A DNA stretch of 64,000 bases, from NCBI GenBank assembly GCA_016709545.1, contig JADJMO010000017.1:26833-90832 (forward strand). The letters are read 5' to 3'. Below, piece after piece: positions 10,367 through 17,560 of the stretch (its first letter is position 1; every line of letters starts with the position of its first letter). Origin of the DNA: Myxococcales bacterium (GTDB lineage Bacteria > Myxococcota_A > Polyangia > Polyangiales > JADJMO01). The translations under genes were made by a program, and so were the position numbers. Below the pieces are notes generated by a model that saw only the letters and a program-made list of their open reading frames with translations, was not told the DNA's origin and did not search any database.

Positions 10367-12094
10367 ATGGGGTTCGTGCACGTGACGCTGGGCGACGTGA
10401 CGCAGCTCCGCGCGGACGCGATCGCATACTCGACGGACCGCAGCCTCTCCCGAGGGGGCCAGCTCACCGCGGCGTTCGAGCGCCGGGTCGAGGGTTTCGC
10501 CGCGGCCTACGGCGCCCTGCGCGCCCGCGTGTGGCCCGCGAAGCCGCCGCCCGGCACGTCGTTCTTCCTCCCGCTCGAGGGTCGGCCCTGTGGGGTGGTC
10601 GTCACCGTCGCCACCGGCGACGCGAGCCCCCGCGCCGAGCGCGCGTACGCCGCCGTCGAGGGTGCGCTCCGCTGCGCGGCCGAGCACCTCGAGGCCGCCG
10701 GCATCCCTCGCCCGTGGCGCATCGCGTTGCCCACGTTCCTCACCGGCGACGGCGGCGCGCGTCACGACCGACTGGCGGTCGCCGAGCCGCAGATCGAGGC
10801 GGCGCACGACTTCCTCGAGCGCGAGCCCGACAGCGACGTCGCGTTCGTGCCGTACACCGAGGGCACCTACCAGGTGTGGCTCGAGGCGAGGCGCCGCGTC
10901 GAGGCGCGCCGCGGGATCGCCCTCGATCCGACGATCGAGCCGGAGCCCGCGCTGGTGAACGCCGTGCGCCGCGGCGAGTGCGTGCTGTTCGTCGGCTCGG
11001 GCACCTCGCTGGGCTCCGGCCTGCCCACCTGGTCGGGCCTCGTCGGCGAGCTCGAGACGGCGCTCGAGATCCCGATGGAACACCGCCACCGCGACCTCGA
11101 TCACTTCCTCGATCTCGCGCAGTGGTACCGCGACGAGGGTCGCTCTCCGAGCCTCGAGGATCTGCTCCGCGCGCGGTTCTCCGTCTCCGCGAGCGGCGCG
11201 CGACCGACCCTCACCCACTACCTGCTCACCGCGCTGCCGATCCGCCACTTCGTCACGACCAACTACGACGACCTGCTCGAGACCGCGCTCGAAGCGCTGC
11301 GCGTGCACCCGATCCGCGTCGTGCGCGAGGAGGACGTGGCGCGCACCGGCGCCCGCGACGGGCGCTTCGTCGTGAAGTTCCACGGCTGCGCGGCCACCCC
11401 GGGCAGCGAGTTCGTCCTGTCGCGCGACGACTACGACGACTTCTTCCGCACCCGCCCGGCGATGGCGCTGCTGCTCGAGGGGCTCCTGCTCAACCAGACC
11501 TTCTTCTTCGTGGGCTACGGCCTGCGCGACCCGGATTTCCGGCAGATCCACCACCGCATCGCCCACATGTTGCAGGGTGCCAAGCGCCCGGCGTTCGCCA
11601 CCACCTTCGACCGCGTCACCCCGCAGGCGCGCACGCAGTGGCAGAAGAAGCAGCTCTCGCTGGTGTCGATCCCCGGCGCCGACGACCTCGCGAAGGCGCG
11701 GCACCTCGACCGCTACCTCGACCGCCTCGGTGAGCGCGTGGCCCAGGATCCGCAGCTGTTCCTGGCGGAGGACGTGGAGCGCCCCGACCCCGACCCGCTC
11801 GCCCGCCTCCGCGCGACCCTCCTCGAGGTGGCGCAGGTGACCATCGGGACCGTCCGCGAGGTCGAGACGCTCTCCGCGAGCGACGCGCGCACCCTCGCCG
11901 ACGTCCTCCGCTTCCTCACGCGGCGCGGGTTCCGTGGGCACTCGCCGCACCAGCTCGCCCAGCTGTTCACCGAGCTCGCCCGGCACCCCGGGCTCTCGGA
12001 GCAGGAGCGGCTCGCGCTGCTGGTCTCGGCGCTCCGTCACACCGAGGGCCTCCACCAGGCCGAGGCGCTCCGCACCCTGATCGCGCGCCGCTAG
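10367..12094 (+). CDS. Macro-like plus SIR2 domain protein, candidate NAD-consuming defence effector
   Basis: The 575-residue protein has three regions. Residues 1-180 look like a divergent macro (ADP-ribose-binding) domain: GDVTQLRADAIAYSTD matches the usual GDIT...DAIVNAAN start, with a later PTFLTGDGG loop. Residues about 195-420 are a SIR2 domain with GSGTSLGSGLPTW (Gly210), TTNYDDLLE (Asn299), KFHGC (His339) and FFVGYGLRDPDF, so the catalytic Asn and His of NAD hydrolases are in place. Residues 420-575 are a helical region I cannot assign. SIR2 domains of this type act as NAD-depleting effectors in Thoeris, DSR and SIR2-HerA antiphage systems. No partner lies on the same strand, so it may act alone. 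Its TAG overlaps the convergent gene's stop in CTAG. The defence role is inference. Confidence 0.88.
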   Translation: MGFVHVTLGDVTQLRADAIAYSTDRSLSRGGQLTAAFERRVEGFAAAYGALRARVWPAKPPPGTSFFLPLEGRPCGVVVTVATGDASPRAERAYAAVEGALRCAAEHLEAAGIPRPWRIALPTFLTGDGGARHDRLAVAEPQIEAAHDFLEREPDSDVAFVPYTEGTYQVWLEARRRVEARRGIALDPTIEPEPALVNAVRRGECVLFVGSGTSLGSGLPTWSGLVGELETALEIPMEHRHRDLDHFLDLAQWYRDEGRSPSLEDLLRARFSVSASGARPTLTHYLLTALPIRHFVTTNYDDLLETALEALRVHPIRVVREEDVARTGARDGRFVVKFHGCAATPGSEFVLSRDDYDDFFRTRPAMALLLEGLLLNQTFFFVGYGLRDPDFRQIHHRIAHMLQGAKRPAFATTFDRVTPQARTQWQKKQLSLVSIPGADDLAKARHLDRYLDRLGERVAQDPQLFLAEDVERPDPDPLARLRATLLEVAQVTIGTVREVETLSASDARTLADVLRFLTRRGFRGHSPHQLAQLFTELARHPGLSEQERLALLVSALRHTEGLHQAEALRTLIARR

Positions 12095-12672
12095 GCGTAG
12101 CCCTTCTCGAACAGGCGGCGCGCGCTCGCCTGCCGCTCCTTCTCGGTCTGCTGCTGCCAGCCGAGGGTGTCGGCGAGCCGATCGTAGACGTTGAACAGGA
12201 AGCACACGTGGAGCGCGTCCTCGAGCGCCTCGTCGCTCACGCCCGCCGCGCGGACCTTCGCGGCGTCGGCCGGCCCCACCGCGTCGGGCATCAGGGTGAC
12301 CGTGGCGAGGAAGGCCAGCGTGGCGCGAACACCGGGCGAGATGGGGGCCGTCTCCGGGTCGCGGAGCACCGCCTGCGTACGCTCCTCCCCTTCGCACAGC
12401 GCCGCGACCGCGGCGTGGGCACGCGTTCAGAAGAGGCACTGGTTCAGCTCGGAGACGAACGCCGCCATGAGCTCGCGCTCGCCGACCGACCACGACGACG
12501 GTCCGCGCATCACCGCCTGCGTGAGCGCGTTGTGGTGCTCGCCGAAGAAGGTGGGTCGATACATCAGCGTGCGCACCACGTCGGGGAGGCGCCCGCCGGA
12601 GACCGCGCGCACCACCGCGAACAAGAGGCGTGCGCGCACGCCCTCGCCGCGCTCGACGTTGGAGAGCCTCAT
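12091..12672 (-). CDS. AhpD/carboxymuconolactone decarboxylase-like selenoprotein (in-frame TGA as Sec)
   Basis: Two open stretches (12672-12430 and 12426-12091) are in the same frame, separated only by TGA at 12427-12429. Read through, they give one 193-residue AhpD-like protein: ELMAAFVSELNQCLF, then the TGA, then TRAHAAVAALCEGEE, ending in DALHVCFLFNVYDRLADTLG. In this family the redox motif is C-x-x-C followed two residues on by R-x-H. The TGA stands exactly where the second catalytic Cys belongs, giving C79-L-F-U82. A hairpin with GGUC loop starts 11 bases downstream, as expected for a bacterial SECIS element. The protein would act as a cytosolic thiol/selenol peroxidase-type reductant. 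Its start overlaps the upstream small gene (ATGA). A Cys-to-stop error is the main alternative, and no Sec machinery genes are visible here. Confidence 0.78.
12400..12415 (-). promoter_or_regulatory. bSECIS-like hairpin downstream of the in-frame UGA
   Basis: On the minus strand, 11 bases after the TGA at 12427-12429, the sequence CGCCGC GGTC GCGGCG forms a perfect 6-bp stem (12415-12410 with 12405-12400) capped by a GGUC tetraloop. The E. coli fdhF element has its upper stem-loop at nearly the same distance from UGA, also with GGUC in the loop, where the G and U contact SelB. In GC-rich coding DNA such a stem can arise by chance, so position plus loop sequence carry the argument rather than stem strength. 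Confidence 0.65.
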
Positions 12673-12959
12673 CCGCGCACCGCCCGGAGGCCCGCGTGCA
12701 GCCGGTGGAGCGCGGCCCCGAGGGAGGACGCGACGACGATCTCGAAGAGCACGTCTTCGTCGTGCGCGTCACGGAGCGCCCCCAGATCGGCGTCGGTCAC
12801 GGTGTGGGGGGCGTCGTGGATCTTGTCGACCAGTGCACGCAGGTGCGTCGGCACGTCGCGCCGCGTGGCGACCGCCGCGCGCAGGCGGGCGTCGGTGTGA
12901 CCGGGGCCGTCGAGGACCGCCCGTTCGAGCGCAGCGCGGAGCTTGCCGTAGCGATCCAT
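12669..12959 (-). CDS. Small conserved partner of the AhpD-like selenoprotein
   Basis: A 96-residue all-helical protein. I chose ATG 12959 (MDRYGKLRAAL) because the longer frame lacks coding character and reaches into the opposite-strand gene at 13069. The C-terminal half (DEDVLFEIVVASSLGAALHR) resembles the helix that follows the redox centre in AhpD-like proteins, so it may be a small catalytically silent relative that pairs with the downstream enzyme. There is no CxxC. Its TGA overlaps the ATG of the selenoprotein gene (ATGA at 12669-12672), which argues for coupled translation and a shared function. The 109-base gap to the divergent oxidoreductase at 13069 should hold both promoters. Confidence 0.7.
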   Translation of the reverse strand: MDRYGKLRAALERAVLDGPGHTDARLRAAVATRRDVPTHLRALVDKIHDAPHTVTDADLGALRDAHDEDVLFEIVVASSLGAALHRLHAGLRAVRG

Positions 12960-13068
12960 CGACCCCAGTCTCCCACGAACCCGCTGCGTCTCCACGCGGG
13001 TTCTGCAGCGCCGAGTCTGGGGGAGGGGCGCGAACCTCGGGTGGCACCCTGGTTGCTGATCGGTAGGC

Positions 13069-14292
13069 ATGAAGCGCCTCCTCGTCCTCGGCGCAGGCAC
13101 CGCCGGCACCATCTTCGCCAACCGGATGCGCAAGCACCTGCCCGACCGGTGGACGATCAGCGTCGTCGACGGCGATCCGGTCCACGTCTACCAGCCAGGG
13201 CTGCTGTTCCTGCCGCTCGGCGCGCACGACGAGCACCGCATCACGCGGCCGCGGGCGCGCACGCTCGACGTGGAGTGGGTCCGCGAAGAGGTGTTCCGCG
13301 TCGACGCCGACAAGAAGCAGGTCACGCTGCTCGACGACACCGTCCTCTCCTACGACGTGCTCGTCATCGCCTCGGGCGCGCGGCCGCGGCCCGACCTCGT
13401 CCGTGGTCTCGTGGGCGAGGACTGGCACCGTGACGCCTTCGACTTCTTCACCCTCGGCGGCGCCCAGGCGCTGCGCCACGCGATCGCCAGGTTCCACGCC
13501 GGCCGCTTCGTGGTGCAGATCGTCGAGCCGCCCGTGAAGGCGCCGTTCGCCGCCCTCGAGCTCTGTTTCCTCGCCGACGAGCTGTTCCGAAAGCGCGGCA
13601 CCCGCAAGGACATCGAGATCACGCTCACCACCGCCTACCCCGCCACGTTCGAGTGGCCGCTCGCGGCGCAGACCTTCGGCCGTCTGCTCGAGGCGCGGGA
13701 CATCCACGTGCAGACCAGCGTGTTCACCAAGGAGATCGACCGCGACGCGCGGGTGATCCGCACCATCGAGGGGCGCGAGCTGCCCTACGATCTCCTGGTC
13801 GCCATCCCTCCGCACTCGGGGGCGGCCTTCATCGAGCGCTCCGGCATCGGCGACGACCTCGCGTTCGTGCCGACCGACCCGAAGACCCTCGGCGCCAAGC
13901 ACCTGCACGAGGTATTCGTGCTCGGCGACGCCACCGACCTCGACGTCCCCAAGGTCGGCTCGGTCGCCCACTACCAGGCCGAGCTCCTCGTCGAGAACCT
14001 CGTCCGTCACCTGCACAAGAAGCCGCTCCTCGGCAGCTACGAGGGCCACGCGAGCTACTTCGTCGAGACCGGCGGCGGCAAGGCGCTGCTCGTGGACTAC
14101 GACCACGACCACGAGCCGCACGTGGGCTATTTCCCGACCGGCGTCGGGCCGATCCCGATGCTGCAGGAGAGCCGCCTCGCCCACTACGGCAAGCGGGCGT
14201 TCCGCTTCCTCTACTGGAGCGGCCTCCTGCCCGGCCGTCCGTTCCCCGTCGGCGCGCAGCCGCTGGGCAAGCCGAGCGTGCCGATCTTCTAG
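13069..14292 (+). CDS. Sulfide:quinone oxidoreductase-like FAD/NAD(P) oxidoreductase lacking the catalytic Cys pair
   Basis: The 407-residue flavoprotein begins with a Rossmann dinucleotide site (LLVLGAGTAGTIFANRM). It carries the second conserved loop (YDVLVIASGARPRPD) and the FAD-anchoring VFVLGDATDL, as in sulfide:quinone oxidoreductases and FAD-dependent NADH dehydrogenases. The usual SQR cysteines are absent: the P-V-K-C position reads PPVKAPFAALELC, and the later N-C-F-I-E-T-G region reads ASYFVETG. Classic sulfide oxidation through a trisulfide is therefore unlikely. It is followed after 12 bases by the radical SAM gene on the same strand, so the two are probably one operon. It may supply electrons or act on a related substrate; that is inference. 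Confidence 0.85.
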   Translation: MKRLLVLGAGTAGTIFANRMRKHLPDRWTISVVDGDPVHVYQPGLLFLPLGAHDEHRITRPRARTLDVEWVREEVFRVDADKKQVTLLDDTVLSYDVLVIASGARPRPDLVRGLVGEDWHRDAFDFFTLGGAQALRHAIARFHAGRFVVQIVEPPVKAPFAALELCFLADELFRKRGTRKDIEITLTTAYPATFEWPLAAQTFGRLLEARDIHVQTSVFTKEIDRDARVIRTIEGRELPYDLLVAIPPHSGAAFIERSGIGDDLAFVPTDPKTLGAKHLHEVFVLGDATDLDVPKVGSVAHYQAELLVENLVRHLHKKPLLGSYEGHASYFVETGGGKALLVDYDHDHEPHVGYFPTGVGPIPMLQESRLAHYGKRAFRFLYWSGLLPGRPFPVGAQPLGKPSVPIF

Positions 14293-14304
14293 TACCCTCG
14301 GCGG

Positions 14305-15576
14305 ATGTCCGTCCTCTCCGAAGCGGAGCGCGCCGCGATCCTGAAGGCGCCCCGCCCGCGCCGTGACCTGCCGATCCTCGCCCAGGGTCCGCGGAGGCTG
14401 CCGCTCGAGGCCGAGACCCGCGAGATCGACCGGTTCTACCGGCCCGTCTACGCGGTGTGGGAGGTGACCCTCGCCTGCGACCTCTCGTGTCGCCACTGCG
14501 GTTCGCGGGCGGGACACGCGCGGCCCGACGAGCTCACCACCGCCGAGTGCCTCGACGTCATCGATCAGCTCGCCGACCTCGGCACGATGGAGATCGTCTT
14601 CATCGGCGGCGAGGTCTACCTGCGCGAGGACTGGCTCGACCTCATCCGTCAGACGCGCAAGAAGGGCATGCAGGCGCTGATCACCACCGGCGGCCGCGGC
14701 TTCACCAAGGAGCGCGCGCGGGCCGCGGCCGACGCGGGGATCAACAGCGTGAGCGTCTCCGTCGACGGCCTCGCGGAGACCCACGATCGGCTGCGCGGCC
14801 TCCAGGGTTCGCACGCCGCCGCGCTCACCGCGCTCGAGAACCTCCAGGCCGCCGGCGTGCGCGTCTCGGCCAACACGCAGATCAACCGGCTCTCCATGCA
14901 CGAGCTTCCGCAGGTGTTCGAAGCGATCCTCGCGCGCGGCGTGCACAGCTGGCAGATCCAGCTCACGGTCCCCATGGGTCGCGCGGCCGACGAGCCCGAC
15001 GTGGTGCTCCAGCCCTACGACATGCTCACGCTGTTCCCCATGCTCGGCGAGCTCGCGGACCGCTGTCGCAAGGAGCGCGTGCTCTTGTGGCCCGGCAACA
15101 ACGTCGGGTACTTCGGCCCCGTGGAGACCAAGCTGCGTGGCACGATGCCCCGCGGTCACCTCGCCTCGTGCGGCATGGGTCGCTCAGGCTTCGGCATCGA
15201 GTCGGACGGGATGGTCAAGGGCTGCCCCTCGCTCGCCACCGCGCGCTGGGCCGCCGGCACCGTGCGCGAACACCGCCTCGCGGATCTCTGGGAGCGGAGC
15301 AGCCGCATGCGCTTCGCCCGCGATCGTCAGGTCTCGGATCTGCGCGGCTTCTGCCGCACCTGCTACTACGCCGACGAGTGCCGCGGCGGCTGCACCTGGA
15401 CCTCGGAGTCGATCCTCGGCGAGCCCGGCGACAACCCGTGGTGCCACCACCGCGCGCTCGAGCGCGACCGCGCAGGCCTGCGCGAGCGCCTCGTGCCCGC
15501 CGTCGCCGCCGAGGGCAACCCGTTCGACATGGGCCGCTTCGACCTCGTCCTCGAGCCGCGCGACGCCACCGGCTGA
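14305..15576 (+). CDS. Radical SAM/SPASM-domain enzyme
   Basis: The 423-residue enzyme has the radical SAM cluster motif CDLSCRHC (Cys58, Cys62, Cys65) after the strand YAVWEVTLA. Other TIM-barrel landmarks are GGEVYLRED and SVSVDG. A C-terminal SPASM region with about seven conserved cysteines (from CGMGRSGFGIESDG to CRTCYYADECRGGC and a final WCHH) would hold two auxiliary 4Fe-4S clusters. This architecture is typical of enzymes that modify ribosomal peptides (sactipeptide, mycofactocin and similar maturases) and of anaerobic sulfatase-type maturases. The upstream FAD protein is probably co-transcribed. Just past its end, on the opposite strand, lie two lipoproteins with an identical style of C-terminal tail, which are candidate substrates. 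Confidence 0.93.
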   Translation: MSVLSEAERAAILKAPRPRRDLPILAQGPRRLPLEAETREIDRFYRPVYAVWEVTLACDLSCRHCGSRAGHARPDELTTAECLDVIDQLADLGTMEIVFIGGEVYLREDWLDLIRQTRKKGMQALITTGGRGFTKERARAAADAGINSVSVSVDGLAETHDRLRGLQGSHAAALTALENLQAAGVRVSANTQINRLSMHELPQVFEAILARGVHSWQIQLTVPMGRAADEPDVVLQPYDMLTLFPMLGELADRCRKERVLLWPGNNVGYFGPVETKLRGTMPRGHLASCGMGRSGFGIESDGMVKGCPSLATARWAAGTVREHRLADLWERSSRMRFARDRQVSDLRGFCRTCYYADECRGGCTWTSESILGEPGDNPWCHHRALERDRAGLRERLVPAVAAEGNPFDMGRFDLVLEPRDATG

Positions 15577-15610
15577 AGCCCGTCCCGGGCGTGGCAGCAG
15601 GGTGGCAGTA

Positions 15611-16063
15611 TCAGACGAGGAGGCCGTCGGCGGGTGGCGCGCCGTAGGGCTTGTTGGAGTTCGGCGGCGGCTTCGGATAGGCCGACAGCACCGGGACGTT
15701 GGCGACGGTCGGTCGCGGAGGCGCCGAAGCGGAGGCGGACGCGGACACCGCCGCCGACGCCGACGCGAGCGCCGAGGCCACGGTCGCCTCCATCGCGCTC
15801 AGGCTGGCCACGACGCTGGGCGCGATCGAAGGAGCGGCCGTGGCCACCGAGGTGCTCCCGACTGGCTTCGCGGGCTCGGGCTTCGGCTCCTCCTTGCAGC
15901 CCACGATCGCGGTCGAGAGCGCGAACGCCCCCGCCGCGGCGCGCGCCGCGCGTCCGAACCCGAGCGGACCGGGCACCGGCGTGGGCGCCGGCGCGTCGCA
16001 GAACGGACACGTCTCGTCGCCGCTCCGCACGTGGCGGAGGCATTGGCAGCAGGGTGTCAGCAT
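15611..16063 (-). CDS. Zinc-ribbon lipoprotein with YGAPPADGLLV C-terminus (second of pair)
   Basis: A 150-residue protein starting at ATG 16063. It opens with a zinc-ribbon-like knuckle (CCQCLRHVRSGDETCPFC), then a hydrophobic helix ending in a lipobox-like AIVGC. A long Ala/Ser/Pro/Val linker leads to the C-terminal KPYGAPPADGLLV. It is a paralogue of the gene just upstream, sharing ribbon, lipobox and tail but not linker length. The ATG overlaps the preceding TGA in TGATG, so the pair is translated together. A zinc ribbon in front of a signal helix is unusual, because the ribbon would stay in the cytoplasm. The invariant tail next to a radical SAM/SPASM gene suggests a modified peptide, but that is inference. 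Confidence 0.8.
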   Translation of the reverse strand: MLTPCCQCLRHVRSGDETCPFCDAPAPTPVPGPLGFGRAARAAAGAFALSTAIVGCKEEPKPEPAKPVGSTSVATAAPSIAPSVVASLSAMEATVASALASASAAVSASASASAPPRPTVANVPVLSAYPKPPPNSNKPYGAPPADGLLV

Positions 16064-16428
16064 CAGACGAGCAGCCCGTCGACCGGGGGCGCACCATACG
16101 GCGGCATCGCGGTCGGCACCGTCGACGTCGTCGTCGGGAGCGGCTTGGCCGTGGTGGTCGGCTCCGCCGTCGGCGCGACGCTCGCGCTCGCCGAGGGCTC
16201 GGGCTTGTTCGTGCCGTTGGTGGAGTCGGCCGGCATCTTGTTGTTGCCGCACGCGACGAGCGTGGTCGCGACGGCCGCGCCGAACGCCATCCGTGCTGCG
16301 CGGGAGAGGCGCGCTGGAGGAGCGCCGGGGTCGGCGCTCGCCACGCCGAGGGCAACGTCGCAGAACGGACACTGCGCCGCCGTCGCGCGCACGTGACGGA
16401 GGCAGGAGGTGCAGGGGACGAGGTGCAT
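16063..16428 (-). CDS. Zinc-ribbon lipoprotein with YGAPPVDGLLV C-terminus (first of pair)
   Basis: A 121-residue protein from ATG 16428. It has N-terminal CTSCLRHVRATAAQCPFC (zinc-ribbon-like), a hydrophobic stretch (MAFGAAVATTLVACG) with a lipobox Cys, a Ser/Thr/Ala/Pro-rich linker and a tail PPYGAPPVDGLLV. Tail and ribbon match the downstream gene almost residue for residue, while the middle is free to vary. That pattern suggests both ends are recognised by something. It lies 10 bases downstream of the PDZ-hydrolase gene, so it may be co-transcribed with it. No enzyme motif is visible. It could be a surface protein anchored by lipid with an exposed, possibly modified C-terminus. Confidence 0.8.
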   Translation of the reverse strand: MHLVPCTSCLRHVRATAAQCPFCDVALGVASADPGAPPARLSRAARMAFGAAVATTLVACGNNKMPADSTNGTNKPEPSASASVAPTAEPTTTAKPLPTTTSTVPTAMPPYGAPPVDGLLV

Positions 16429-16438
16429 CGCGTCGAGG

Positions 16439-17542
16439 CTATCCGACGGACCCGGCGCCGGTCACCTCGTGCACGAACCCCACGATCTCCTGGACGATCC
16501 GCGAATTCCACGCGCCCTTGCCATAGGCTGCGAGGCTCGCCGCCAGGGAGTCGTGGTGGGTGAAGGCGTGGTCGAGCCCGGGCAACGTGCGGATCTCTCC
16601 GCCCGCGAGCGCGGCCACCTCGGCTTGCTCCTCGCCGTCGACGACCCAGTCGTGTTCGCCGGCGAGGACCAGGGTCGGCGCCGCACACCGACGCCACGCC
16701 GAGGCGAGGTCGGTGGCCGCGAGCTGCTGGTGGAACGCCCGTGAGCGCTCGTGGACGATCTCGTCCTCGTCGAGCGCGCGCCGCTCCTCGGCCCACGCCG
16801 CGTCGATCTCTACCGACGACGCCCCGCGGAGGAGCAGCTGCCGGCGCGTGCCCTCCTCGAGCGTCGTGAACCACGGGCGCGCGGTGGTGCCGTAGACGAC
16901 GCGCGCGGTCGCGCCCTCGAGCAACGGCGCGATCATGCCACCGAGGCTGTGCCCGAGGAGGACCACGCCCTGCACGAACGGCCGCGCGCAGAGCCACGCG
17001 AGCGCCGCCTGCGCGTCTCCGACCTCGGTCTCGAAGTCGGGCAGCTCGCCTTCGCTCTCCCCGACACCCCGACGCTCGAGGCGCATCGTGACCAGACCCT
17101 CCGCGGCGAGCCCGTGCAAGAGGCGCGCGATCGGCGGCGCGCCTCCGAGGAAGTCCAGCGACGAGCGCCCGATCCCCTGCAGGAACAGCACGGCAGGCGC
17201 GCGCGCGGCCGGCCGCGTGACGATCGTGCGCAGCGAGACGTCGCGATCGATCTGCCCGTACTCGACCGTCGCCCCGGGCACGGTCTCCGAGGGTCGGCGC
17301 TGGACGGTCGCCTCGTGCAGGCCGCGCTCGCTCTCGATCGCGACGCGCGGCTCGGCGCCGATCGCCTGCCACGCGCGCCGCAGCTCGCGCACCGAGCGCA
17401 CCGGGAGGCCACCGATCCCGACCACCACGTCGCCCGCCGCGAGCCCCGCCTCGTCCGCCATCGACCCCGCGCGCACGGCGGCCACGTGCATCCCGCGCGC
17501 GCTGAACGGCGGGCTCGCGAGCTCGGCGCCCAGCAGGGGCAT
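16439..17542 (-). CDS. PDZ-domain alpha/beta hydrolase
   Basis: A 367-residue protein starting at ATG 17542; the much longer open frame upstream is a shadow of opposite-strand and other genes. Residues about 20-80 form a PDZ domain (GLAAGDVVVGIGGLPVRSVREL). The rest is an alpha/beta hydrolase with the nucleophile elbow GHSLGG, a likely acid in LAGEHDWVV and the base His in GLDHAF. A non-catalytic fold of this type fused to PDZ is seen in some secreted or periplasmic esterases, but no signal peptide is evident here, so it is probably cytosolic or weakly anchored. It heads a minus-strand set with the two YGAPP-tailed lipoproteins. The substrate is unknown. Confidence 0.88.
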   Translation of the reverse strand: MPLLGAELASPPFSARGMHVAAVRAGSMADEAGLAAGDVVVGIGGLPVRSVRELRRAWQAIGAEPRVAIESERGLHEATVQRRPSETVPGATVEYGQIDRDVSLRTIVTRPAARAPAVLFLQGIGRSSLDFLGGAPPIARLLHGLAAEGLVTMRLERRGVGESEGELPDFETEVGDAQAALAWLCARPFVQGVVLLGHSLGGMIAPLLEGATARVVYGTTARPWFTTLEEGTRRQLLLRGASSVEIDAAWAEERRALDEDEIVHERSRAFHQQLAATDLASAWRRCAAPTLVLAGEHDWVVDGEEQAEVAALAGGEIRTLPGLDHAFTHHDSLAASLAAYGKGAWNSRIVQEIVGFVHEVTGAGSVG

Positions 17543-17560
17543 TCGCGGTAGAGTCGCCAC

